Assembly (NCBI RefSeq): GCF_026898155.1
Contig: NZ_CP114029.1
Location: forward strand, 4,320,001-4,384,000
Direction: 5' to 3'
Length of the DNA: 64,000 nucleotides
Source: Jiella pelagia
GTDB taxonomy: Bacteria; Pseudomonadota; Alphaproteobacteria; Rhizobiales; Rhizobiaceae
In this document: one piece after another, positions 10,211-20,968 of the stretch
How positions within the stretch are numbered: the stretch's first letter is position 1
Layout: each line of letters starts with the position of its first letter
Translations under genes and position numbers: made by a program
The notes under the pieces: generated by a model
Told to the model about the DNA's origin: nothing
The model's database searches: none
Seen by the model: only the letters and a program-made list of their open reading frames with translations

Positions 10211-10867
10211 ATGAGACCGCTTTTCATCGTCGCCGACGATCACCCTCTGTTTCGCGGAGCGCTGAAGGAGATCCTTCGCTCGCTTCCGGGCGGGGCGGAC
10301 ATCGTCGAAGCGGCGGATTTCAGTGAGGCGGCCGCGGCGCTCGAACGTCACGGCGACGCGGATATTCTCCTCCTCGACCTCGCCATGCCTGGCACCAGTG
10401 GCCTCTCCGGCCTCGCGCTCCTGCGCGCCGAACATCCCTCGGTGCCGATCGCCATCGTTTCCGCCAGCGAGGACACCCAGATCATCGCCCGCGCCCTTGA
10501 TCTCGGCGCCTCGGGGTTCATCCCGAAGTCTGCCGGATTCGACGACATCCGTGAGGCCATCGAGACGTTGCTGCGAGGCGACGTCTGGCTGCCCGGCAAC
10601 GTTTCGCTGGACGCGCCGGGCGATCCCGAGGTGGCCGAACTGATCGTGCGGATGAAGAGCCTGACGCCGCAGCAGACGCGGGTCCTGTCGATGCTTGGCC
10701 GCGGTCTTCTCAACAAGCAGATCGCCTACGAACTCGGCGTCTCGGAGCCGACGATCAAGGCCCATGTCTCGGCGGTCCTGCTGAAGCTCGGGGTCGACAG
10801 CCGCACCCAGGCGGTCATTCGTCTGTCGAAGCTCGGCATCGATCCGCAGAGCGGCCTCGCCAACTGA
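10211..10867 (+). CDS. LuxR/FixJ-type response regulator (CrbR/ErdR-like)
   Basis: 218-residue regulator with an N-terminal receiver (DDHPLFRGALKEIL, phosphoacceptor Asp in LLLDLAMPGTSGL, Lys in GFIPKSA) and a C-terminal LuxR helix-turn-helix (LTPQQTRVLSMLGRGLLNK, SEPTIKAHVSAVLLKL). The ATG at 10211 is chosen; an in-frame TTG 15 bases upstream is the alternative. It is convergent with, and 77 bases from, a solute-symporter hybrid kinase gene. A LuxR-type regulator paired with a symporter-kinase is the pattern of CrbS/CrbR (MxtR/ErdR), which in Vibrio and Pseudomonas controls acetate activation; the pairing here is inferred from position and type. Confidence 0.9.
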   Translation: MRPLFIVADDHPLFRGALKEILRSLPGGADIVEAADFSEAAAALERHGDADILLLDLAMPGTSGLSGLALLRAEHPSVPIAIVSASEDTQIIARALDLGASGFIPKSAGFDDIREAIETLLRGDVWLPGNVSLDAPGDPEVAELIVRMKSLTPQQTRVLSMLGRGLLNKQIAYELGVSEPTIKAHVSAVLLKLGVDSRTQAVIRLSKLGIDPQSGLAN

Positions 10868-10944
10868 TCGTCATCGAGGTCAGGCGGTGAAGACGGCCGG
10901 GCGGGAGCATCCGCGACCCGCCTGTCGCCGCATCGGGCTGCCAT

Positions 10945-13900
10945 CTATTCCGCCGCATCCCGTCGCTGCAGGACGCTCGCCATCGCTGCCCTGAGTGAGG
11001 CGGGCTTCAACGGCTTCGTCAAAACCTGGACGTCGAACGCCAACGCCTGGTCGCGCACCTTGGCGGAACGATCGGCGGTGATCAGGATGGCGACGAGCCC
11101 CGGGTCCAGTCGGTTCCGGAGTTCGGCGATCGCCTTCAGCCCGTCGCTGCCTTCGTCGAGATGGTAGTCGACGAGCGCCAGTTCGGGCCGGAAGCCGGAG
11201 GCCGCAAGCGCCCCGATCGCCTCTCCCGCGGAGGCGTAGGCCTCCACCCGGCATCCCCAGCCTGACAGAAGTGCCTTCATGCCGTCGCGGATGGCGCCGT
11301 CATTATCGATGCACAGAACCCGCGTTCCGGTGACGGAAAGGCCGATCTGCGAGCGGGGCGAAGCTGGCGAGAAAGCCGCTCGGGATTGCGGCTCGGCAAG
11401 TGGAAGGCTGACGCGGAACGAGGTTCCGCGTCCATGGCGCGAGCGGGCGGAGACCTGATGGTCGAGGACGCGGGCGATCCGGTCGACGATCGACAGGCCT
11501 AGGCCGAGGCCGCTTGCGGCCCGTGTTCCCTCGTCGAGGCGCACGAACTCCCCGTAGATCGTCTGCAGCTTGTCGTCGGGAATGCCGATGCCGCTGTCGG
11601 CGATCTCGAGGCTCGACACGGTCGGGCCCGCGTCTGCGCACGCCGACGATGATCTTGCCGTGGCGCGTGTATTTGACCGCGTTGGAGACGAGATTCTGTA
11701 CCAGCCGGCGCAGCAGATGCCGGTCGGAGCGCACTGCCACGCTGGTTTCGATGAAGCGCAGTGACAGGCCTTTTTCCTCGGCGAGCAGTCGCAGATCGGT
11801 TTCGATCTGCTTGAGCAAAGGCTGCAGCTGGAAGTCGCTGAGCTTGGCCTCCATGCCACCGGCGTCGAGCCTCGAAATGTCGAGCACGGCGCCGATGATC
11901 GCCTCGACGGCTTCCAGCGACGACCCGATGTTGCCGGCAAGTTCGGCGCCTGGCGAGCTTCCGTGCCGCTGTTCCAGCGCCGAGACGTAGAGGCGGGCAG
12001 CGTTGAGCGGTTGCAGGATGTCGTGGCCGGCGGCGGCGAGGAACCGCGTCTTCGACAGGTTGGCGGCCTCCGCCGCGCGGCGGGCCTCGGCCAGCTCTCG
12101 GTTGGCCGCCGTCAACTCGGCGGTGCGGCGACGCACCCGCTCCTCCAGCGTCTCGTTGATTTCCCTTAGCGCTGCTGCGCGGCGCACACGCTCGGTCATG
12201 TCGGATACCGTCGCGACGAGGCCGCCGTCGGGCATCATGTTGACGCGCATCTCGATTGTCCGGCCGGACTGGCGCAGGGCGATCTGCCGCTGGGCCGGCG
12301 GCAGCGTCAGCTGGTCGAAGCTCGCGGCGTATTCGCCGGCGTCGATTTCGCCGTCGCGCAACAGCTGATCGAAGACGGCGGTGAGCGGCGTTCCGACCTG
12401 GCCAAATTCGGGCGGAAGGCCGATCAGGTCCCGGAACTGGCGATTCCAGAAGGTCAGGCAGAAGTCGCCGTCGAAGACGGCGAGGCCCTGATCCACCTGA
12501 TCGAGCGCGATGCGCAGGAGATCGCGGTTGTACTGTAGCGCCTCGGAGGCGTCGTCGAGAAGCTGCAGCGCCGTGCGACTGGAATCGGCGTGACGCTCGA
12601 ACAGAAGCGACAGGACGAGGCGGGACGAGGCCGAGCCGATCGCCGAGGCGAGGAGCTGTTCGGAAAAGTTGATGGTTCGGCCGTCCGCCGTGGCATGGTC
12701 GTCGAGCACTGCCTCATGGCTGCGGTCGAAGGCCGAGAAGGCGCGTTCCATGCGCTGCGTCCCGAGATAACGGGAAATGGTCGCCTTGAGATCGGCGACC
12801 CGCACGTCGGTGCGGGGGCGCCTGCCGGGCATTGCGGCGAAGCCGTCGCGGTCAGCAAAAACCGCCGCCTGGATACGCTCCAGCGGCTTGGCCGGGCGGC
12901 TGAGCGAGCCGATGACGAGACCGGCCATGTTGGCCGAAAGGGACAGGACGACGCCGAAGAGCAGCGGATCGACCCATGGTTTGCCATCGCTTCCAGGCGG
13001 GGCGGCCAGCGGCAGGACGTCGACGCCGAGCGTCGGCAGCAGGAGAGACAGCGACCAGATCGCAATGCCGGCGGAAAGCCCGGAGAGCGCGCCGCGCGCA
13101 TTGGCCCGCTTCCAGTAGAGACCGGCGAGGAGCGCCGGCGCAAGCTGTGCGATGGCAGCGAAGGAGAGGAGGCCGATCGAGGCGAGCCCGGCGCTGTCGC
13201 CGGCTGAGCGGTAATAGACATAGCCGAAGAAGACGATGACGAGGATCGCCGAGCGGCGGACCCGCAGAATGATCCTGGTCTCGTCGCCGGTGCTGGCGGT
13301 CCTTCGATCCCGGCGCTTGAGAAGCCAGGGCAGCACGAGATCGTTCGAGATCATGATGGAGAGGGCGACGCTGGCGACAATGACCATGGCGGTCGCCGCT
13401 GACAGGGCACCGATGAAGGCGACCAGGCCGAGAAGGTCGGCGCCGGCCGATAGCGGAAGGGCGAGGACGTAGAGGTCCGCGTCGAATTGCGGGCCGAGAC
13501 GGATGAGACCGGCCGCGGCGATCGGTACGACGAAGATGTTGATCGCGACCAGATAGATCGGAAACAGCCAGCGCGCCCGCCGGATCTCGCTGCGGGTGCG
13601 GTTCTCCACGACGGTCATGTGGAACTGTCGCGGCAAGAGCAGGATGGCCAGCGCCGAGAGCGCGAAGCTGGCGAAGAATGATCCGCCCAACGGGGTCGCG
13701 AAGGACGTTTCTACGGCGGGGCTTGCCGTCGCGGCGTGCCAGAGGTCGACAGGATCGAACAGGAAGAAGGTCGACCAGATGCCGACGGCGAGGAAGGCGC
13801 CGAGCTTGATCAGCGATTCCATGGCGACGGCGAGCACCAGCCCGTCCTGATGCTCGGTCGCGTCGGCATGACGCGTGCCGAACAGGATGGCGAACAGGCC

Positions 13901-14437
13901 GAGGACGGTGGCGATCAGGAGGGCGAGGTCGCCAAACAGCGGCGGAACGTCGAGATTGGGCCGATAATGGAAGACCAGCGTGGCGACGCTGGTCGAGATG
14001 GCTTTAAGCTGCAGGGAAATGTAGGGGACCGTGCCGACCAGGGCGATGACGGTGGCGAGCGCCGCGACGCCTGGGCTCTTGCCGTAGCGCGAGCCGATGA
14101 AGTCGGCGACGGTGGTGATCTTCTCGGCCTTGGCGTGCCGGACGATCCGCTCGATGAAGCCGGGCGCGAGCAGGAAGACCAGGATGGGGCCGAGATAGAT
14201 CGCCAGGAAGGCGAAGCCGTCGCGAGCGGCGACGCCGACCGAGCCGAGAAACGTCCAGGACGTGCAGTAGACCGCCAGCGACAGCGCGTAGACCGCCGGA
14301 CGGCTCGCCTCGGCCGGACGGGCAGCCGCGCGCCGGTCGCCCCACCAGGCGACGGCGAAGAGCAGAAGCAGATAGGCGATCGCCACGAAGGCGACGAGAC
14401 CACTGTGCAAGCGCAAGCTTCTCCGGCAAGCCGCCAA
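10945..14437 (-). CDS. Hybrid histidine kinase with sodium/solute symporter sensor domain (CrbS/MxtR-like; GAGGCTC frameshift)
   Basis: About 1163 residues after correction. Residues 1-520 are a multi-pass sodium/solute-symporter module (AIYLLLLFAVAWWGDRR, YCTSWTFLGSVGVAARDG). Then a PAS domain (about 640-760), HisKA with its phosphoacceptor His in FLAAAGHDILQPLNAARLY, HATPase_c (SNAVKYT, DSGIGIPDDK, GLGLGLSIV) and a C-terminal receiver (CIDNDGAI, Asp in LALVDYHLDEG). The frame breaks at 11608-11614 inside the ATPase domain; one base removed gives RVELEIADSGIGIP. A TTG near 14414 preceded by GGAGAAG is an alternative start. A neighbouring GAGCCTC at 11877 is in frame (SRLDAGG), so it is a natural heptamer. 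Likely couples transport or external carboxylate levels to CrbR-like output (inference). Confidence 0.9.
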
Positions 14438-14586
14438 AACCCGGCAGTATCAACCCACTGGCAACATCGCCACAGCAGGGAGGCGAGTGCAAGGCCGGGC
14501 GGGAGAGGCTCAGCGACCGGCGAATTGATTGACTTCGGCCCCGCCATGGCCGATTTGCGGAAAAGACGCATGGTTGGAGGACATGA

Positions 14587-16749
14587 ATGCCTGAGATGAT
14601 CGAGATTGACGGCCTCAAGGTCGCAGACGTCCTGAAGCGCTTCGTGGACGAGGAGGCTCTGCCCGGCACGGGGATCGAGGCGCAAGCCTTCTGGTCGTCC
14701 TTCTCGCAGATCGTGAATTCGCTCGCGCCGAAGAACCGCGAGCTGCTTGGCCAGCGTGAAAAGCTGCAGAGCGCCATCGACGAGTGGCACCGCGAGCGCC
14801 GCGGCAAGACGATCGATGCCAAGGAGTATCAGGCCTTCCTGCGGGCGATCGGCTATCTCGTCGCCGACGGTCCGGACTTTCGCATCGAAACCGAAAACGT
14901 CGATCCCGAGATCGCGTTGGTGCCCGGGCCTCAGCTCGTCGTTCCGCTGCTCAACGCCCGCTATACGCTGAATGCCGCCAATGCCCGCTGGGGCTCGCTC
15001 TACGACGCGCTCTACGGCACCGACGCCATGGGCGACGCGCCGGAGGGCCCCGGCTACGACCGGGCGCGCGGAGCACGCGTCGTCTCCTGGGCGAAGAGCT
15101 TTCTCGACGGCGTCGCACCGCTCGACCGCATCTCCCATATCGACGTCGAGGCCTATTCCGTCGACGGCGGGACGCTGGTTGCGAGCTATGCTGGCGACAA
15201 GAAGGCGCGGCTGAAGAACCCGCTCGCCTTTGCCGGCTATCGCGGCGATCCGGCTTCGCCCTCGGCCGTGCTGTTCAAGCACAACGGCCTGCATATGGAA
15301 GTCTCGATCGATCCCTCCCACCGGATCGGCAAGAACGACCGGGCGAAGGTCGCCGACGTCTTGATGGAATCGGCGGTCACGGCGATCTGCGACTGCGAGG
15401 ACTCCATCGCCGCGGTCGACGCCGAGGACAAGACGGCGGTCTACCGCAACTGGCTCGGCCTGATGAAGGGCGACCTGTCGGAAGCCTTCCAGAAGAACGG
15501 CGAGACGGTCACCCGCCGCCTCAATCCCGATCGCGACTATCTGAGCCCCGAGGCGACGTCCTTTACCTTGCCGGGCCGCTCGCTGCTCCTGATCCGCAAT
15601 GTCGGCCACCTGATGACCAATCCGGCCATCCAGCTGGCTGACGGTTCAGAGGTGCCGGAAGGCATTATGGATGCGATGATCACCTCGATGATTGCCATCC
15701 ACGACCTGAAGAAGACCGGCGGCATCCGCAACTCCCGCGCCCGCTCCGTCTACATCGTGAAGCCGAAGATGCACGGGCCGGAGGAGGTCGCCTTTTCCTC
15801 CGAGATCTTCGCCAGGGTCGAGGACGCGCTCGGGCTCGACCGCTACACGCTGAAGATGGGCATCATGGACGAGGAGCGCCGCACGACGGTCAACCTCAAG
15901 GAATGCATCCGCGCAGCCAAGCACCGGGTGTTCTTCATCAACACGGGCTTCCTCGACCGCACCGGGGACGAGATCCATACCTCCATGGAAGCCGGCCCGA
16001 TGGTCCGCAAGACCGTGATGAAGGACCGTACCTGGATCAGTGCCTACGAAACCTGGAACGTCGATGTCGGGCTCGCCTGTGGCTTCCGCGGCAAGGCGCA
16101 GATCGGCAAGGGAATGTGGGCGGCGCCGGCGAAGATGCACGACATGCTCGCCCAGAAGGTCGGCCATCCACAGGCCGGCGCCAATTGTGCCTGGGTTCCG
16201 AGCCCGACGGCGGCGACGCTGCACGCCACCCACTATCATCGCGTCGACGTTCTCGCCTGGCAGGAGGCGATCGCCGCCAAGGGTCGGCGGGCGCTCCTCG
16301 CCGACATCCTGACCATACCGCTCGCCAACCGCGCCAACTGGCCGGAAGAGCAGATCAAGGCCGAGATCCGAAACAATGCGCAAGGCATCCTCGGCTACGT
16401 CGTTCGCTGGATCGACCAGGGCATCGGCTGCTCGACGGTGCCAGACATCAACGACGTCGGGCTGATGGAAGACCGTGCCACCTGCCGGATCTCCTCCCAG
16501 CATCTCGCCAACTGGCTGCACCACGGTGTCGTCTCCAGGGACGAGGTGATGGAGGCGATGAAGGAGATGGCCGCGAAAGTCGACGAGCAGAACGCCAGCG
16601 ACGCGAACTACGAGAAAATGGCGGGTCGGTTCGACGATTCAATCGCCTTCCAGGCGGCCTGCGACCTCGTCTTCGAAGGGCGGGTGCAACCTTCGGGCTA
16701 CACCGAACCAATTCTCCACCGCCGGCGGTTGGAGAAGAAGATGAAGTGA
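14587..16749 (+). CDS. glcB: Malate synthase G
   Basis: Condenses glyoxylate with acetyl-CoA to malate, completing the glyoxylate shunt or glycolate use. At 720 residues it is the full G-isoform length. Recognisable parts include HIDVEAYSVDGG, RIGKNDRAKVADVLMESA, ICDCEDSIAAVDAEDK, GPEEVAFSSEIF and ARVEDALGL, and the conserved C-terminal AANYEKMA-like stretch (SDANYEKMAG). The ATG at 14587 follows GGAGG. It is divergent from the symporter-kinase gene, sharing 149 bases of upstream DNA. A strong terminator follows. Placement beside acetate-type regulators supports co-regulation in two-carbon metabolism (inference). Confidence 0.96.
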   Translation: MPEMIEIDGLKVADVLKRFVDEEALPGTGIEAQAFWSSFSQIVNSLAPKNRELLGQREKLQSAIDEWHRERRGKTIDAKEYQAFLRAIGYLVADGPDFRIETENVDPEIALVPGPQLVVPLLNARYTLNAANARWGSLYDALYGTDAMGDAPEGPGYDRARGARVVSWAKSFLDGVAPLDRISHIDVEAYSVDGGTLVASYAGDKKARLKNPLAFAGYRGDPASPSAVLFKHNGLHMEVSIDPSHRIGKNDRAKVADVLMESAVTAICDCEDSIAAVDAEDKTAVYRNWLGLMKGDLSEAFQKNGETVTRRLNPDRDYLSPEATSFTLPGRSLLLIRNVGHLMTNPAIQLADGSEVPEGIMDAMITSMIAIHDLKKTGGIRNSRARSVYIVKPKMHGPEEVAFSSEIFARVEDALGLDRYTLKMGIMDEERRTTVNLKECIRAAKHRVFFINTGFLDRTGDEIHTSMEAGPMVRKTVMKDRTWISAYETWNVDVGLACGFRGKAQIGKGMWAAPAKMHDMLAQKVGHPQAGANCAWVPSPTAATLHATHYHRVDVLAWQEAIAAKGRRALLADILTIPLANRANWPEEQIKAEIRNNAQGILGYVVRWIDQGIGCSTVPDINDVGLMEDRATCRISSQHLANWLHHGVVSRDEVMEAMKEMAAKVDEQNASDANYEKMAGRFDDSIAFQAACDLVFEGRVQPSGYTEPILHRRRLEKKMK

Positions 16750-16794
16750 TCGTCTTGCTTCATTTCTGACGCGTTATCATTCTGAGTTAATCTT

Positions 16795-16834
16795 GAGCAG
16801 CTACACCATCAAACGGTGTGGCTGCTCTTTTTTT
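16795..16834 (+). terminator. Rho-independent terminator of glcB
   Basis: Stem GAGCAGC..CACC pairing with GGTG..GCTGCTC around an ATCAAAC loop, interrupted by one small internal mismatch, followed by seven T. It starts 46 bases after the glcB stop. Confidence 0.88.
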
Positions 16835-17086
16835 ATCTTTAAGATTCTCGTTCCTGCGCAATTGTTTAGCCAAATGGTTGCAGAAATATCCTACCTTGAT
16901 CATCATGTTTAAGATCTGGAAATCATGTGTCAATTCGACGCATTGTGAGGCATTTCTGCTTGAAAAACTGTGCAACGCTGACGAATCGGGTGTATGATTT
17001 TTGCATTACTCCACATGTGGAAGACGGTTCCTCCTGACATTGGGTCGCTTCCCGCAAGCATTGATGAAATGACTGAAGGTCGATAG

Positions 17087-17605
17087 ATGCCAAAACTCAC
17101 CTCAAGTAATCCGCTCGGTTTCCTTCTTGTGGACGTGGCGCGTCTGTTCCGCCACGAATTCGAACGGGCGGTCGTCGAAGCGGGTCTTTCGCTGACGCCG
17201 GGTGAGATCCGGGCGCTGATCTATGTCTGGCGCTTCGAGGGGTCGAGGCAGGCCGTTCTCGCCGAACGCATGGGCGTCGAACCGATGACGATGTCGGCCT
17301 ATCTCGACCGGTTGGAAACCCGCGGCTTGATCACCCGTGCGGTGGACAAGAACGATCGTCGCGCCAAGGTGGTGCACACCACGCAGGCGGCGGCAGATGT
17401 CTTCGAGGATATCAGGCCGCTCGCCGCTGCCACATATGATCGGCTGGTCAACGGTTTCAGCGACGAGGAACGCGAACTGGTCTCGCAGCTGCTGACGAGA
17501 ATCCGGCGGAACCTGACGAGCGATCCGCAGATCCTTGCCGATGAGCAGGCAATCGCCGCCAGCCATGAGGGCCGATCGGCCGAGTGGATCCACCGCATCG
17601 CCTGA
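17087..17605 (+). CDS. MarR-family transcriptional regulator
   Basis: 172-residue winged-helix repressor. The family layout is clear: helices with FRHEFERAVVEAGLSLTPGEIRALIYV, the DNA-reading helix in AERMGVEPMTMSAYLDRLETRGL, and the wing ITRAVDKNDRRAKVVHTT. The upstream 250 bases are AT-rich compared with the surroundings, as for a regulated promoter. The next gene on the same strand is a Bcr-type exporter, so it may repress that gene and itself (inference from position). Confidence 0.9.
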   Translation: MPKLTSSNPLGFLLVDVARLFRHEFERAVVEAGLSLTPGEIRALIYVWRFEGSRQAVLAERMGVEPMTMSAYLDRLETRGLITRAVDKNDRRAKVVHTTQAAADVFEDIRPLAAATYDRLVNGFSDEERELVSQLLTRIRRNLTSDPQILADEQAIAASHEGRSAEWIHRIA

Positions 17606-17746
17606 ACCCCGCCGTTGCGGCGAAGTTTTGGCCTTGTCGACGAAGTATCTCGCTTTCCGGCGGCCGGAGAAGTTTATAAGGACGGGTGACGAAACTCTCG
17701 CCGCACGGATTCTCCCTTGGCATCCCCCGCTTCAGTCGTTCATCGC

Positions 17747-18994
17747 ATGTCCGAGGGCCGGACGTCCCTCGTCGGCGGCTGCCTCGTCGCCATCGGCCCG
17801 ATCTCTCTTGCCCTCTACACGCCGGCCATGCCGACCCTGGTGGCCGAGTTCGGAACGTCCGACGCTCTCGTGAAGCTTTCGCTGGCGGTCTATTTCGCCG
17901 GCTTCGCCTTCACCCAGCTGATCTGCGGCCCGCTGTCGGACGCCTATGGCCGGCGGGTCACCACCATCGCCTTCATGGTGATCTATCTCGCCGGGTCGGC
18001 CCTTGCCGTGTTCGCGCCGTCGATATCGGTCCTGATTGCTGCGCGGCTTCTCCAGGGCATCGGTGCATCGGTCGGGGTCGCGACGGCCCGTGCAATCGTC
18101 CGCGACCAGTTTACTGGCGAGACCTCGTCGCGGATCATGAACACGATCGGCATCATCCTGGCGATCGGGCCTGCCGTCTCGCCGACCATCGGCGGGCTGA
18201 TGCTCGACGTCGCCGGCTGGCACTCGCTGTTTCTGATGATGGCCGGTTTCGGGCTCGCGGTGATCGGCGTGACCATCGGTTTCATGCGCGAGACGATCGA
18301 GCCTGACCCGTCCCGCATTCGCCCGAGGGCGATCCTGTCGGCCTACGGTGAACTGACGACAAACCGACATTTTCTGGCGACCAGTCTCACCGTCGCCGGC
18401 TCGGTCGGCGCGCTCTACACGCTCGCGACGGTATTGCCCTTCGTGCTCATCGACGTGGCCGGGCTGACGCCGACGCAATATGGCATCGGCATGCTGGCCC
18501 AGTCGGGCAGCTTCTTTTCCGGATCGGTGGCAGCGAGATTCCTGATGGCGCGCTTCGGCGCCTACCGGCTCGTCCCCTTCGGCCTCGGCCTGATCGGGAT
18601 CGGCGCCGCCGCAATGGCGCTGTCGATCGCGATCTTCGAGGTCAGCTACATGTCGATCATGGTGCCGGTCGCCTTTTATGCGTTCGGCATCGCGCTCGTG
18701 ATGCCGGCAATGACCACGGCCTCGCTCGCGCCCTTCCCGCACATGGCCGGGGCTGCGGCCGCGATGATGGGTTTCATCCAGATGGGCTCCGGGCTTCTCG
18801 GCGGGGCGATCTGCGCGCTGATCGGCGAGCCGGTGCTGGCGACGCAGATCGTCATTCCCGGGCTCGGTGTCGTCGCCATTTCCGCCTATCTCGTCTATCG
18901 CAGCAATCCGCATCTCGCCGAGCCCGAACCCCTCCCTGAGATCCCGGCGCCGCCGATGCCGCGCGAGGGTCGGGGCGGAAAAGCCGGGGAGTAG
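17747..18994 (+). CDS. MFS drug-resistance transporter, Bcr/CflA family
   Basis: Inner-membrane proton-driven exporter with about 12 membrane segments (415 residues). Family marks are IGPISLALYTPAMPTLVAEF at the start, the loop motif GPLSDAYGRR between helices 2 and 3, and LLQGIGASVGVATARAIVRD. The ATG at 17747 fits family starts; a TTG at 17717 is possible, and neither has a strong ribosome site. Downstream of the MarR gene on the same strand. Substrate unknown. Confidence 0.88.
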   Translation: MSEGRTSLVGGCLVAIGPISLALYTPAMPTLVAEFGTSDALVKLSLAVYFAGFAFTQLICGPLSDAYGRRVTTIAFMVIYLAGSALAVFAPSISVLIAARLLQGIGASVGVATARAIVRDQFTGETSSRIMNTIGIILAIGPAVSPTIGGLMLDVAGWHSLFLMMAGFGLAVIGVTIGFMRETIEPDPSRIRPRAILSAYGELTTNRHFLATSLTVAGSVGALYTLATVLPFVLIDVAGLTPTQYGIGMLAQSGSFFSGSVAARFLMARFGAYRLVPFGLGLIGIGAAAMALSIAIFEVSYMSIMVPVAFYAFGIALVMPAMTTASLAPFPHMAGAAAAMMGFIQMGSGLLGGAICALIGEPVLATQIVIPGLGVVAISAYLVYRSNPHLAEPEPLPEIPAPPMPREGRGGKAGE

Positions 18995-19099
18995 ACTGCG
19001 CGGGCGAAACGCCGGTCGCGCTTTCGCCATTCTGCCGATAATAATCGCGCCGCTGGCCGGGTCCCATCGGCGCGGCGGAACTTTCGACAGGAGGCCGCC

Positions 19100-20179
19100 A
19101 TGGCGCCAATGCCGGATCGCTTGCGGGTCGCCGTCCTCTACGGAGGGCGATCGGCCGAGCATGAGGTTTCGCTCCGCTCGGCGGCCAACGTCCTCGCTGC
19201 ACTCGACCCGGCGAAATACGACGTCGTTCCGGTGTTCGTCGGCGGCGACGGACAGTGGCTGCTGGCGAAATACGACGGAGGCGATCTCGAGGCGCCAGAG
19301 GCCGGCGCAACACTCTGCCTGCTCCCCGGCGGTCGGGGCCGGGCGGTGGCGTTGTCGAGGGACGGCAGCGCATCGCCTTTGCCGAAGATCGACGTGGTCT
19401 TTCCCGTGCTCCACGGCCTTCCCGGCGAGGATGGCGCGGTGCAGGGGCTGTGCGAGGTTGCGATGGTGCCGCTTGCCGGCTGCGGCATCCTCGGCTCGGC
19501 GACGGCGCTCGACAAGGACGTTGCCAAGCGGCTCATGCGGGAGGCGGGCATCCCTGTCGCCCGGTCGGTGACCGTCGCCGCCGAGGCGCCGCCGCAATTC
19601 GCCGACCTCGAGGCTGAACTCGGCCTGCCGATCTTCCTCAAGCCGGCGCGGCAAGGCTCCTCCGTCGGCGTGCGCAAGGTCGAGGCCAGCCAGGAATATG
19701 CCGGCGCCCTTGAGGAAGGATTCCGCCATGACCGCAAGCTCCTCGCCGAGGAATTCATCGCCGGCCGGGAGATCGAACTCGCCGTTCTGGAAAACCCGGA
19801 CGGCAGCCTCTTCGTCTCGTGCTCCGGCGAGATCGTTCCGGCGGCAAGCCACGGCTTCTACAGCTACGAAGCCAAGTATGTCGACGAGAACGGCGCGCTG
19901 CTCAAGGTCCCGGCCGATCTGCCGGAGGATATCGAGGCAAGGCTGAAGGATCTCGCGGCACGAGCCTTCCGCGCGCTCGGCTGCGACGGGATGGCGCGGG
20001 TCGACTTCTTCGTCACCGCCGACATGCGGATGCTCGTCAACGAGCTGAACACCATCCCCGGCTTCACCGACATCAGCATGTATTCGAAGGTCATGGGGGC
20101 AAGTGGGGTGCCCTATCCCGAGGTCATCGACCGGTTGATCGCCCATGGACTGGCGAGGGCCGAGACGGTATTCGGCTGA
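19100..20179 (+). CDS. ddlA: D-alanine--D-alanine ligase
   Basis: Makes D-Ala-D-Ala for peptidoglycan in the cytoplasm, an ATP-grasp enzyme. 359 residues with VAVLYGGRSAEHEVSLRSA at the N-terminus, HGLPGEDGAVQGLCE, the ATP-grasp PIFLKPARQGSSVGVRKV, and the C-terminal metal and substrate site ARVDFFVT..NELNTIPGFTDISMY. Domain lengths fit the longer DdlA type. Preceded by CAGGAGG at good spacing. This gene lies outside any division and cell wall cluster, so it may be a second Ddl in addition to a ddlB elsewhere (inference). Confidence 0.94.
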   Translation: MAPMPDRLRVAVLYGGRSAEHEVSLRSAANVLAALDPAKYDVVPVFVGGDGQWLLAKYDGGDLEAPEAGATLCLLPGGRGRAVALSRDGSASPLPKIDVVFPVLHGLPGEDGAVQGLCEVAMVPLAGCGILGSATALDKDVAKRLMREAGIPVARSVTVAAEAPPQFADLEAELGLPIFLKPARQGSSVGVRKVEASQEYAGALEEGFRHDRKLLAEEFIAGREIELAVLENPDGSLFVSCSGEIVPAASHGFYSYEAKYVDENGALLKVPADLPEDIEARLKDLAARAFRALGCDGMARVDFFVTADMRMLVNELNTIPGFTDISMYSKVMGASGVPYPEVIDRLIAHGLARAETVFG

Positions 20180-20402
20180 GGATCGGGGTGCGTCGCCAGA
20201 GCCGCACGCTCGTTTCCGGTGCTCGCAGGGTGGGAACCGCCCGCATGCGGTGCCACGAGGACTTGTCCTGCTGGCGCGGCGGGAGCGAAAAGGTCTCGCC
20301 TTCTGCATTGAAAACTCGAATGCTTGAAGTGTTTTATGATTCGATTCCCGTCGCTCGGCCTATATAGCAACGAGGGCGGACAATCAGGCAGTCAGAGAGC
20401 GA

Positions 20403-20840
20403 ATGAAAAAGCAGAAACGTCGGCAGCAGGTTGCGGCATTACCCTACTGGACCAATCCCGATGGCAAGCTGCAACTGCTCCTCATCACGTCTCGCGACAC
20501 AGGCCGGTGGGTGCTGCCGAAGGGCTGGCCGATGAAGGGGCGTCGTCCCCACGAGGCCGCGCGGATCGAGGCATTCGAAGAGGCTGGCATCGACGGGAAG
20601 ATCAGCAAGAAGGCGGTCGGCGAGTACCGCTACGACAAGGACGGCGAAGTCCCCTGCCGGGTCCGCGTCTATCCGCTGTCCGTTGCCGCTCTGCGCGACG
20701 AGTGGCCGGAAATGGATCAGCGGCGGCGCGAATGGCACTGCCCCGCCAAGGCGGCGGAGCTGGTCGACGAGCGGGATCTGAAGGCACTGCTGCGATCGAC
20801 GCCGGCGATCCTCGATCTGTCCGGCGATCGCAAGGGGTGA
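20403..20840 (+). CDS. Nudix hydrolase
   Basis: 145-residue pyrophosphohydrolase. The Nudix box is GRRPHEAARIEAFEEAGI, with Glu residues in place but Ile instead of the first Arg of the consensus REUXEE, a change seen in alphaproteobacterial members of the diphosphoinositol/diadenosine polyphosphate-like branch. WVLPKGWPMKG precedes it. The N-terminus is basic (MKKQKRRQQ). Substrate cannot be assigned. Monocistronic. Confidence 0.87.
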   Translation: MKKQKRRQQVAALPYWTNPDGKLQLLLITSRDTGRWVLPKGWPMKGRRPHEAARIEAFEEAGIDGKISKKAVGEYRYDKDGEVPCRVRVYPLSVAALRDEWPEMDQRRREWHCPAKAAELVDERDLKALLRSTPAILDLSGDRKG

Positions 20841-20968
20841 AATCGACGAGAGCGACGACCCGCGTTGCAACAGCTGGCCGGCACCAATGAGCCGGTCACC
20901 CGCCCCTGAGTGATCGGCTCATGATGCGACAGCATTGTCGGTGTCGGCGAAATCCCGCCTGAACAAAT

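Noticed and set aside
17732..20308. 858-codon open frame opposite the MFS and ddlA genes
   Set aside because: Antisense shadow across two real genes; composition is His/Arg/Asp rich and no family is seen.
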